Of a stretch of 5,080 bases of DNA, positions 1 through 5,080 are shown one piece after another. The notes below the pieces were generated by a model. That model had not been told where the DNA came from, ran no database searches, and saw nothing but the letters and a program-made list of their open reading frames with translations. A program made the translations under genes and the position numbers. The DNA comes from Burkholderiaceae bacterium (GTDB lineage Bacteria > Pseudomonadota > Gammaproteobacteria > Burkholderiales > Burkholderiaceae_C): contig JALRAA010000137.1 of NCBI GenBank assembly GCA_023262645.1, positions 1 through 5,080 of the forward strand. Direction: 5' to 3'. Position 1 is the stretch's first letter. Each line of letters opens with the position of its first letter.

Positions 1-1046
1 GCTAAGGATGATGAACGGGCATTCGCCGCAGCGACGGCTGCAAGCAAGCTGGCCGGGTCTGCCAGACCTTGACCAGCGATGTCAAACGCTGTGCCATGGT
101 CGGGACTGGTTCGAACAAACGGCAAGCCCAAGGTTTGGTTGACGCCTTGGGACAAGCCATCCAGCTTGACGGGGATGAGCCCTTGGTCGTGGTACATGGC
201 AATCACCAGATCCGGCGGTTGGGAAGCCCCGGGTTGCAGGGCTTGCATGAACACGGTATCGGGCGGGAAAGGTCCTTTGACATGGATACCTTGCGCTTGG
301 GCAGCAACCACGGCAGGCGATATCTCCAGAATTTCCTCTTGCCCGAACAAACCTTCTTCGCCGGCATGTGGATTCAGGCCAGCCACCCATATGTGCGGCC
401 GATGGCCATGCCACTGCGTCCAACTGCGGTCTGCCACTTGCAAGGTTTGCAACAGATTGGCCGCTGTGACCGCTTCAATGGCTTGGCGCAGCGACACGTG
501 AATGCTGACCAACACCACCCGCAAGCCTGGCCTGCTCAGCATCATGCGCACAGGCATTTCATGGACCGGCATGCCTAAATGGTCGGCCGCCAACGCCTGC
601 AACATCTCGGTGTGGCCCGGAAACTCGATGCCAGCCAGAGACAAGGCTTTTTTGTGCAACGGCGCAGTCACCACCGCCCTCGCCCGACCCTCTAATGCCT
701 CGCGGGCCGCAGATCGCACAGCGTCGCCTGCCATTTTTCCGCCAGCAGCGGTCGCTGCCCCGAGGGTGATTGGTGCGTCAGGCGTGGTGTTCCACACTGG
801 AATTTGACCTGCTTGCAACCGCAGCACGTCATTGAGTGCAAAAACCTCCACACATTGGATGTGCGAGGGTAAATGCTCGGCCAGCATTTTTCTGTGTTGT
901 AGCATCACCGCCCAATTGCCCAACACACAGCATCCTTGCATTTGCGCCGGCTGATTGGCAAAGGCCTTGAGGATGATTTCGGGACCGATGCCTGCCGGGT
1001 CACCCATGGTGAGTGCGATTGGCAAATGCGGATTGCTCGTCACCAT
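1..1046 (-). CDS. pdxA: 4-hydroxythreonine-4-phosphate dehydrogenase PdxA (C-terminal end cut by window edge)
   Basis: PdxA oxidises 4-phosphohydroxy-L-threonine with NAD(P) in the cytoplasm, a step in the DXP-dependent route to pyridoxal phosphate. 348 codons are visible without a stop; E. coli PdxA is 329 residues and its alignable end falls close to the edge, so only a few codons should be missing. Seen in order: GDPAGIGPE at 15-23, substrate-binding GHTE at 144-147, and the three expected metal-ligand histidines at 183 (SIHVSLR), 227 (LNPHAGE) and 286 (MYHDQG), then GVNQTLGLPFVRTSPDHGTA at 301-320. The start is ATG at 1046; the same frame is closed 12 nt upstream by the stop of the nif3-like gene. 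No good Shine-Dalgarno is visible, so coupling is likely. A later ATG (codon 14) sits just before the GDPAG motif and is less likely. The closely related PdxA2 group (phospho-threonate/erythronate dehydrogenases) is an alternative; the family call is firm, the exact substrate less so. Confidence 0.93.
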   Translation of the reverse strand, partial: MVTSNPHLPIALTMGDPAGIGPEIILKAFANQPAQMQGCCVLGNWAVMLQHRKMLAEHLPSHIQCVEVFALNDVLRLQAGQIPVWNTTPDAPITLGAATAAGGKMAGDAVRSAAREALEGRARAVVTAPLHKKALSLAGIEFPGHTEMLQALAADHLGMPVHEMPVRMMLSRPGLRVVLVSIHVSLRQAIEAVTAANLLQTLQVADRSWTQWHGHRPHIWVAGLNPHAGEEGLFGQEEILEISPAVVAAQAQGIHVKGPFPPDTVFMQALQPGASQPPDLVIAMYHDQGLIPVKLDGLSQGVNQTLGLPFVRTSPDHGTAFDIAGQGLADPASLLAAVAAANARSSSL

Positions 1047-1058
1047 GTTGGTCAGGAT

Positions 1059-1814
1059 TTAAGCCGGGTTGTGTATGTCAATGAACGCGTGCGCGATTCC
1101 AAAATGACCGCAAACATGCGCCGCCAGTGCCGGCGCACCGTAGCGCTCGGTGGCGTGGTGCCCACATGCAAAAAATGCCACGCCGGTTTCTTGTGCCAAA
1201 TGCGCTTGGGGCTCGGAAATTTCACCCGTGACAAACGCATCAGCTCCCGCAGCGATAGCGCTTTCAAACCAAGACTGGGCGCCGCCTGTGCACCAAGCAA
1301 TGCGTTGAATAGCGCGTGCAGGGTCTGGCACCACAGCGACCGGGGTGGTACCCAATTTGTCTTTCAATGTCTGGGTCAAAGTTTGGGCATTGACTTCACC
1401 TTGCGCGGGGCGACCAACCATGCCCAGCGCTTGCTCGCCAAACCTGTCAGTCACTTGCCAGCCCATCAATTCGCCCAATTGCGCGTTGTTGCCCCATTGC
1501 GCATGGGCGTCCAGCGGCAAGTGGTAGGCCAGCAAATTGATGTCATGGGCCAGCAGCAAGGCCAGCCGCTGTCGCATCCAGCCGGTCACACGGCCGTCCT
1601 GACCGCGCCAAAACAGGCCATGGTGAACCAACACCGTATCTGCGCCTTGCGCTATTGCCGCTTCGATCAGTGCACGGCTCGCTGTCACCCCAGAAACGAT
1701 TTTTTGAATCTCTGCGCGGCCCTCTACTTGCAGACCATTTGGACAGTAATCTTTGAACAACTGCGGTTGCAACACTTGGTTGCAATAGGCCAGAACATCG
1801 TTGCGCTGGGCCAT
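1059..1814 (-). CDS. Nif3-like dinuclear metal centre protein (YbgI / GTP cyclohydrolase I type 2 family)
   Basis: This 251-residue protein belongs to the Nif3/YbgI family, toroidal hexamers that bind two metal ions per subunit. Their physiological reaction is not settled, although some members are annotated as GTP cyclohydrolase I type 2. Seen: CPNGLQVEG at 24-32, the metal-binding HH pair at 64-65 in LVHHGLFW, an aspartate at 102 in YHLPLDAH, and the C-terminal GHHATER with ligands H219 and E223. These match the metal ligands of E. coli YbgI, and the length is close to its 247 residues. It is the single-domain form, without the inserted domain found in longer relatives. ATG at 1814 follows the TGA of the protease gene after one base, and no Shine-Dalgarno is evident, so translation probably depends on ribosomes finishing the protease frame. 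The family is certain and the cellular role unknown. Confidence 0.93.
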   Translation of the reverse strand: MAQRNDVLAYCNQVLQPQLFKDYCPNGLQVEGRAEIQKIVSGVTASRALIEAAIAQGADTVLVHHGLFWRGQDGRVTGWMRQRLALLLAHDINLLAYHLPLDAHAQWGNNAQLGELMGWQVTDRFGEQALGMVGRPAQGEVNAQTLTQTLKDKLGTTPVAVVPDPARAIQRIAWCTGGAQSWFESAIAAGADAFVTGEISEPQAHLAQETGVAFFACGHHATERYGAPALAAHVCGHFGIAHAFIDIHNPA

Positions 1815-1815
1815 G

Positions 1816-2964
1816 TCAACGTGGTGCAGATTTGGCGCGAGGCCGTTGAGCAGGAGTCACCGCGAATTCGATTTCCTCGTTTTTGCGCAAGAACTTGAGG
1901 CGCGCTGGCCGCCCCGGTTTGAGCGCAGACACTTTGGCCAGCAACTCGGCAACGGTTTTGACCGGTTGGCCCTCGACGGCCAACAAGACATCGCCGGGCA
2001 CCACACCGGCACGGGCAGCAGGTCCCGATTGCAAAACACCTGTGATGATCACACCGCTGCCAGTTTGCACATTGAAAGTTTTGGATATCTCGGGTGTGAG
2101 CTCAGTGGGCTCGACACCAATCCACCCGCGCACCACTTGACCGTCCTTAACGATGCCTTCGAGCACTTGCCGCGCGGTGCTCACGGGAATGGCAAAACCA
2201 ATCCCCATGCTGCCGCCTGAGCGGGAGTAAATGGCTGTGTTGATACCGAGCAAATTGCCTTGAACATCTACCAACGCGCCACCCGAATTGCCTGGGTTGA
2301 TGGCAGCGTCGGTTTGGATGAAATTTTCAAAGGTGTTGATGCCCAACTGGTTGCGTCCCAACGCAGAGACAATGCCGCTGGTCACGGTTTGACCCACACC
2401 AAAAGGATTGCCGATGGCCAGCACAATGTCGCCCACTTGGAGTTGGTCTGAATTGCTCATGACCATCACAGGCAAGTTGTCGAGCTTGATTTTGAGCACC
2501 GCCAAATCGGTATCTGGGTCGGTGCCCACCAAACGCGCTTGGGTGCGTCTGCCGTCGTTCAGCACCACGGTGATTTCATCGGCGGTTTCAACCACATGGT
2601 TGTTGGTCAGTATGTAACCGTCTGCACTGACGATCACACCGCTGCCCAAACCTACGTTGGAAGAATCTTCATCCTGGTCGCCAAAAAAATATTTGAACCA
2701 TGGGTCGCGCAACTTGTCGGCGCGGTTGGACTTGCGCGAAGCGGTGTTGATACTGACCACAGAAGGTGAAGCGCGTTTGGCTGCCAGGCTCAAACTGCCC
2801 GCGCTGGAGGATGTTGGGCCGGCAGTGGGCGCTTGCAACACTTGAACATCCGCACCCCACAGGCTGGGGCGCTGCAACCATTCCGGCTTGAGGGTGATCA
2901 ACACAAACCATACTGCCACCAGCACGGTGACCGTTTGCGAAAACAACAGCCACAGGCGACGCAT
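1816..2964 (-). CDS. degS: Membrane-anchored HtrA-family serine protease, DegS/AlgW type, one PDZ domain
   Basis: This 382-residue protein has the DegS layout. A hydrophobic segment at about 4-25 serves as an inner-membrane anchor and is followed by a Pro/Ser/Ala-rich linker (45-60). Next come a trypsin-like domain (about 60-270) with catalytic H123 (NNHVVE), D153 (DTDLAVLK) and S227 (GNSGGAL), and a single PDZ domain (about 279-370). DegQ and DegP are soluble periplasmic proteins with a cleaved signal and two PDZ domains, which is not what is seen here. DegS-type proteins sense misfolded outer-membrane proteins and start cleavage of an anti-sigma factor; that role is inferred from family, since no rseA-like gene is in view. 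The ATG at 2964 is 2 nt after the tatC stop without a strong Shine-Dalgarno, so coupling to tatC is likely. The symbol reflects architecture; orthology to E. coli degS is unproven, and it could equally be called AlgW-like or DegQ-like. Confidence 0.93.
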   Translation of the reverse strand: MRRLWLLFSQTVTVLVAVWFVLITLKPEWLQRPSLWGADVQVLQAPTAGPTSSSAGSLSLAAKRASPSVVSINTASRKSNRADKLRDPWFKYFFGDQDEDSSNVGLGSGVIVSADGYILTNNHVVETADEITVVLNDGRRTQARLVGTDPDTDLAVLKIKLDNLPVMVMSNSDQLQVGDIVLAIGNPFGVGQTVTSGIVSALGRNQLGINTFENFIQTDAAINPGNSGGALVDVQGNLLGINTAIYSRSGGSMGIGFAIPVSTARQVLEGIVKDGQVVRGWIGVEPTELTPEISKTFNVQTGSGVIITGVLQSGPAARAGVVPGDVLLAVEGQPVKTVAELLAKVSALKPGRPARLKFLRKNEEIEFAVTPAQRPRAKSAPR

Positions 2965-2966
2965 GG

Positions 2967-3761
2967 TCAGGTGTTCTCGCCGGTCACTTCATCCTCCGGC
3001 GCCTTGGTGTGCTTGATAAATATCTGTGCGGCCCAAATGCCAATTTCATACAGAATGACCATGGGTATGGCCAGGGCCAATTGCGAGACCACATCGGGCG
3101 GTGTGACGATGGCCGCAATGATGAAAGCCAACACAATGAAATACGATCGAAAATCTTTGAGCTTCTCGATGCTGACAAACCCCATACGAGCCAACACGAT
3201 CACCACGATCGGTACTTCAAATGCCAAGCCAAACGCGATGAACATGGTCAGCACAAAGCTCAAATACGCTTCAATATCTGGAGCGGCCGTGATGCTTTTG
3301 GGCGCAAAACTTTGGATGAATTTGAATACTTGCCCAAACACAAAGAAATAACAAAATGCCACGCCAATGAAAAACAAAACGGTGCTGGACATGACCAACG
3401 GCAACACCAAACGTTTTTCATGGGCGTACAAACCCGGCGCAACAAATGCCCAAGCTTGGTAGAGAACCACCGGCAAGGCGAGTAAAAAACCCGCCATCAA
3501 CATGATTTTGAGTGGCACGAGAAACGGTGAAATCACCGACGTGGCGATCAAGGTAGCGCCCTGCGGCAACTGAGCCACCAAAGGCGCTGCCAGCAAGTCA
3601 TACAGCTGTGCCGGGCCGGGGAATACGCTGAGAATTGCGCACATCACAGCCACCGCAATGAACGATTTGACCAACCGGTCGCGCAGCTCTTTGAGGTGTT
3701 GAACAAACGGTTGTTCAGTGCCGGCGAGGGGATCGTTTTCCTGAGAACCTGTATCAGACAT
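2967..3761 (-). CDS. tatC: Twin-arginine translocase subunit TatC
   Basis: TatC is the polytopic core of the Tat translocase. With TatB it recognises twin-arginine signal peptides and then recruits TatA. The 264 residues contain a cytoplasmic N-terminal HLKELRDRL (22-30), which includes the signal-peptide-binding E25 and R27 (E. coli E15, R17). Six hydrophobic segments follow, at about 33-50, 80-110, 118-143, 165-190, 205-220 and 224-248. Other family marks are FVAPGLYAHEKR at 106-117 (E115 equals E. coli E103), FEVP at 181-184 (E182 equals E170) and TPPDVVSQ at 220-227. The N-terminus is about ten residues longer than in E. coli. ATG at 3761 lies 6 nt after the tatB stop with no clear Shine-Dalgarno. 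The gene forms the last part of an intact tatABC set. Confidence 0.98.
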   Translation of the reverse strand: MSDTGSQENDPLAGTEQPFVQHLKELRDRLVKSFIAVAVMCAILSVFPGPAQLYDLLAAPLVAQLPQGATLIATSVISPFLVPLKIMLMAGFLLALPVVLYQAWAFVAPGLYAHEKRLVLPLVMSSTVLFFIGVAFCYFFVFGQVFKFIQSFAPKSITAAPDIEAYLSFVLTMFIAFGLAFEVPIVVIVLARMGFVSIEKLKDFRSYFIVLAFIIAAIVTPPDVVSQLALAIPMVILYEIGIWAAQIFIKHTKAPEDEVTGENT

Positions 3762-3767
3762 TCAGCA

Positions 3768-4259
3768 TCAGACTTTGTTCTGACCTAAGGAGGTAGGCCG
3801 AAAACGCGCCACCCTGGCCGCCCCAGACAAGGCTTTGGTGCGAACACCTTGGCGGGCTTTATACCAGTGCGGCATGGCAGAGCGCTTGAGACGCCAGTTC
3901 TTGCCCGGGTGTTTGTATTCGGGTTGAGGCGGTTGCCAATAGGTCGAAAATTCTTGGTTGTTGTCAGAGGAGGATGCTTCATGGCCCAGGCTCGAGATGC
4001 CTTGGTTCAGTTGCGTGGTGGCATTGAGCACGCTGGACTGCACATCGGTCATGGCCGTGTCCATGGTTTCCTTCATTTTTTTCAAATCTTCCATCTCCAT
4101 GGTCCGGTTGACTTCGGCCTTCACGTCGGAGATGTAACGCTGCGCTTTGCCCAATAAAGTGCCCACTGTTCGGGCCACGCGCGGCATTTTCTCCGGGCCG
4201 ATGACCACCAGCGCGACTGCGCCAATGACCGCCAACTTGGAGACATCTAAATCAAACAT
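3768..4259 (-). CDS. tatB: Sec-independent translocase subunit TatB
   Basis: TatB pairs with TatC to form the twin-arginine signal-peptide receptor at the inner membrane. The 163-residue protein opens with MFDLDVSK and has one membrane helix (about 8-20), the GP hinge at 21-22 and an amphipathic helix (about 24-45). A long charged, probably helical stretch follows to about 95, then a polar linker. Two features stand out. Residue 8 is lysine (codon AAG) where E. coli TatB has the functionally studied Glu8. Residues 115-163 hold 13 Lys/Arg and no Asp/Glu, giving a strongly basic tail rich in aromatic residues. Both may be usual in Burkholderiales. It is told from TatA by its position in the cluster, the MFDL start, its length and the missing FGTKKL motif. 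ATG at 4259 is 2 nt after the tatA stop, which suggests coupling. Confidence 0.96.
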   Translation of the reverse strand: MFDLDVSKLAVIGAVALVVIGPEKMPRVARTVGTLLGKAQRYISDVKAEVNRTMEMEDLKKMKETMDTAMTDVQSSVLNATTQLNQGISSLGHEASSSDNNQEFSTYWQPPQPEYKHPGKNWRLKRSAMPHWYKARQGVRTKALSGAARVARFRPTSLGQNKV

Positions 4260-4261
4260 CG

Positions 4262-4510
4262 TTATGACTTGCTTTTGGCTTCAACATCGATGGTCGACTT
4301 TTCAGCATGCGCTGGCGCAGCGCCGGAAACTTGCTGTGCAGGCGCTGCAGACTTTTCTTCCGGGGCTGCAGCACCATCGCGCATGCCGTCTTTGAAACCC
4401 TTGACCGCACCGCCCAAGTCACTGCCGAGTCCTTTTAATTTTTTGGTTCCAAACACCAAAACCACGATCAATAAAACAATTAACCAATGCCAAACGGAAA
4501 ATGACCCCAT
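4262..4510 (-). CDS. tatA: Sec-independent translocase subunit TatA
   Basis: TatA is the small subunit that multimerises on the TatBC receptor and allows folded proteins through the inner membrane. The 82-residue protein has a short N-terminal membrane helix (about 5-20), the hallmark FGTKKL at 20-25 and a glycine-rich amphipathic helix with GSDLGGAVKGFKDGM at 29-43. It ends in an unstructured Ala/Glu/Lys-rich tail. Position 8 is histidine where E. coli TatA has glutamine. ATG at 4510 is supported by a GAGGAG Shine-Dalgarno 6 nt upstream, the best in the tat cluster, so tatA is probably translated independently and tatB and tatC follow by coupling. The 35-nt gap after hinT is the widest in the window, yet no convincing promoter is seen in it. 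Confidence 0.97.
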   Translation of the reverse strand: MGSFSVWHWLIVLLIVVLVFGTKKLKGLGSDLGGAVKGFKDGMRDGAAAPEEKSAAPAQQVSGAAPAHAEKSTIDVEAKSKS

Positions 4511-4516
4511 GGAATG

Positions 4517-4522
4517 CTCCTC
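4517..4522 (-). promoter_or_regulatory. Shine-Dalgarno site of tatA
   Basis: On the minus strand the bases read GAGGAG, 6 nt before the ATG at 4510. Match and spacing are both good. It confirms the tatA start and marks the one place within the tat-protease-nif3-pdxA chain where ribosomes can clearly load on their own. Confidence 0.85.
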
Positions 4523-4545
4523 AATGAACTACAGGAATTCTAGTC

Positions 4546-4911
4546 TTAGCCACGTAACCATGGGCGGGGCCCGCCCATGACATGCCAATGCAGGTGGTGA
4601 ACTTCCTGTCCACCCTCAGCACCGGTGTTGGTCACCAGCCTAAAACCACCCTGCGGGTAGGGATTGACGCCCTCTTGCAAAGCCAGCTGTGGCACCTTGG
4701 CCATCATGCGCCCGAGCAGCGGCGCATGCTCTTCGGTGATCTGTGCCATGGAGGGAATGTGCCATTTGGGAATCAATAAAAAATGCACTGGCGCCCAAGG
4801 ATTGATGTCATGAAAAGCAAACATCTCGTCGTCTTCAAACACCTTGCGCGAAGGAATCTTGCCTTGGATGATTTTGCAAAAAATGCAATCGGGATCTTGT
4901 GCAACTGACAT
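4546..4911 (-). CDS. hinT: HIT-family (histidine triad) nucleotide-binding protein, HinT type
   Basis: HinT-type proteins are small cytoplasmic dimers that hydrolyse purine nucleoside phosphoramidates and related acyl-adenylates. The 121 residues show DCIFCKI at 8-14, IPKWHI at 47-52 and the histidine triad H106-L-H108-W-H110 (HxHxHxx), with H110 next to the conserved C-terminal GGPRPW. The start is taken as ATG at 4911, giving MSVAQDPDCIFC. An in-frame ATG at 5055 exists, but the extra 48 codons would run through the end of hisE in another frame and add a non-family, arginine-rich extension. The ATG at 4911 has an AGGAG site 7 nt upstream and overlaps the hisE stop by one base (TGATG), so hinT may be loaded both directly and by coupling. 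The pairing of hisE with a HIT gene is common in proteobacterial his regions. Confidence 0.95.
   Translation of the reverse strand: MSVAQDPDCIFCKIIQGKIPSRKVFEDDEMFAFHDINPWAPVHFLLIPKWHIPSMAQITEEHAPLLGRMMAKVPQLALQEGVNPYPQGGFRLVTNTGAEGGQEVHHLHWHVMGGPRPWLRG
4559..4579. repeat. Perfect 10-bp inverted repeat with 1-base centre at the 3' end of hinT
   Basis: The left arm CATGGGCGGG (4559-4568) and right arm CCCGCCCATG (4570-4579) are exact reverse complements around one base (4569). In the transcript they could form a 9-bp GC-rich hairpin with a 3-nt loop. It lies inside hinT, over the codons for the VMGGPRPW region, about 10 nt before its stop and about 50 nt before tatA. No U-run follows on the minus strand, so it is not an intrinsic terminator. 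It could be a coincidence of glycine and proline codons, or a stem that affects mRNA processing between hinT and tatA. Confidence 0.6.
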
Positions 4912-5080
4912 CAATCTTCTCCTGCTTCTCGTTGCAAGGCTTTGCGCAAAGCTTTTTCTTCCAAGCCCCCCAAGCCTTCTCGGCGCGCCAATTCTTCGAT
5001 AACGTCGGACGGCCCCAAGTTGTAATGGGCCAAGGCCACCATGCAGTGGAACCACAAATCGGCCATTTCATTCACCAACT
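4911..5080 (-). CDS. hisE: Phosphoribosyl-ATP pyrophosphatase HisE, C-terminal part (N-terminus beyond window edge)
   Basis: HisE hydrolyses phosphoribosyl-ATP to phosphoribosyl-AMP and pyrophosphate, the second step of histidine biosynthesis, in the cytoplasm. Only the last 55 residues are in the window. They start in the helix with the NEMADLWFH motif, whose Glu and Asp fit the metal-binding ExxD of the MazG-like HisE fold. They continue through ALAHYNLGPSDVIEELARRE, and the EEKALRK ending is typical of stand-alone HisE in betaproteobacteria. The frame is open from the edge at 5080 to TGA at 4913-4911, and that stop shares its A with the hinT ATG. A stand-alone HisE, rather than a HisIE fusion, is likely but cannot be decided because the N-terminal side is missing. 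The rest of the his operon should lie just to the right. Confidence 0.92.
   Translation of the reverse strand, partial: LVNEMADLWFHCMVALAHYNLGPSDVIEELARREGLGGLEEKALRKALQREAGED
4919..4923 (-). promoter_or_regulatory. Shine-Dalgarno site of hinT, inside the end of hisE
   Basis: The minus strand reads AGGAG 7 nt before the ATG at 4911. It decides the hinT start against the longer in-frame option beginning at 5055. The same bases encode the last residues of HisE. Confidence 0.8.

Noticed and set aside
69..578. A 169-codon plus-strand frame, and a 113-codon minus-strand frame at 82-423, which first suggested that pdxA was broken.
   Set aside because: The pdxA frame itself reads through without interruption from 1046 to base 1 with all motifs in order. 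The other frames are shadows and there is no frameshift.
936..1898. A 320-codon plus-strand open frame opposite nif3-like and the start of pdxA.
   Set aside because: It is antisense to two conserved genes with intact catalytic motifs, has no recognisable domain, and its low-complexity Gln/His/Arg-rich content is typical of a shadow frame in GC-rich DNA.
2833..3485. Overlapping plus-strand open frames of 172 and 158 codons opposite tatC.
   Set aside because: Both lie antisense to TatC, whose membrane segments and conserved residues are complete. Their content is a by-product of the hydrophobic codons of the real gene.
3787..3794. A perfect Shine-Dalgarno-like AAGGAGGT on the plus strand within the end of tatB.
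   Set aside because: No start codon follows at a workable distance on the plus strand, and the bases code for TatB residues on the minus strand.
4537..4564. A TAGAAT -10-like hexamer on the minus strand in the hinT-tatA gap.
   Set aside because: The hexamer 17 nt upstream is GCCCAT, which does not resemble a -35 element. A single six-base match is not enough to call a promoter.
4936..4960. A plus-strand hairpin followed by T-rich sequence (arms 4936-4943 and 4948-4955, loop GCGC) that resembles an intrinsic terminator; it contains a 14-bp palindrome at 4939-4952.
   Set aside because: It lies within hisE, encodes the EKALRKAL residues, includes a G-U pair and has a weak AT-rich stem. No plus-strand gene exists for it to terminate.
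4912..5055. An N-terminal extension of hinT starting at ATG 5055.
   Set aside because: It overlaps hisE in another frame, has no family similarity, and the ATG at 4911 has a good ribosome site and gives the normal HinT length.

Overview
The window reads as a compact chromosomal stretch from a betaproteobacterium, most likely order Burkholderiales and probably family Comamonadaceae. This rests on the gene order hisE - hinT - tatA - tatB - tatC - HtrA-type protease - nif3-like, which I know from that group, on the style of the Tat and HisE proteins, and on moderately GC-rich coding sequence. The species cannot be named from sequence alone.

All eight recognised genes lie on the minus strand, so transcription runs from high to low coordinates. 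In that order they are: the C-terminal end of hisE (histidine biosynthesis, cut by the right edge), hinT (HIT-family nucleotide hydrolase), tatA, tatB and tatC (the complete twin-arginine translocase), a membrane-anchored DegS-type serine protease with one PDZ domain, a Nif3-like dinuclear-metal protein, and pdxA (vitamin B6 pathway), which is cut by the left edge a few codons before its expected end. pdxA has no stop inside the window, but its reading frame is open and conserved from its ATG at 1046 to base 1.

The junctions are very tight: hisE and hinT overlap by 1 nt (TGATG), followed by gaps of 35 nt (hinT-tatA), 2 nt (tatA-tatB), 6 nt (tatB-tatC), 2 nt (tatC-protease), 1 nt (protease-nif3-like) and 12 nt (nif3-like-pdxA). 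Only hinT and tatA have clear Shine-Dalgarno sequences, so most downstream genes are probably translated by coupling to the gene before. No convincing promoter or intrinsic terminator is visible. The simplest reading is one polycistronic unit, or a few overlapping ones, that enters from the right and leaves at the left. No stretch above about 35 nt lacks a gene.

Functionally, TatA, TatB and TatC form one machine that exports folded proteins across the inner membrane. The protease would act on the periplasmic side of that membrane, in a quality-control or stress-sensing role. HisE, HinT, the Nif3-like protein and PdxA are cytoplasmic metabolic or housekeeping proteins with no obvious mechanistic link to Tat.

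I did not find an undescribed system here. The points worth a second look are modest: the placement and subfamily of pdxA, a lysine at TatB position 8 with a highly basic TatB tail, a perfect GC-rich inverted repeat at the end of hinT, and the tightly coupled translocase-protease arrangement.
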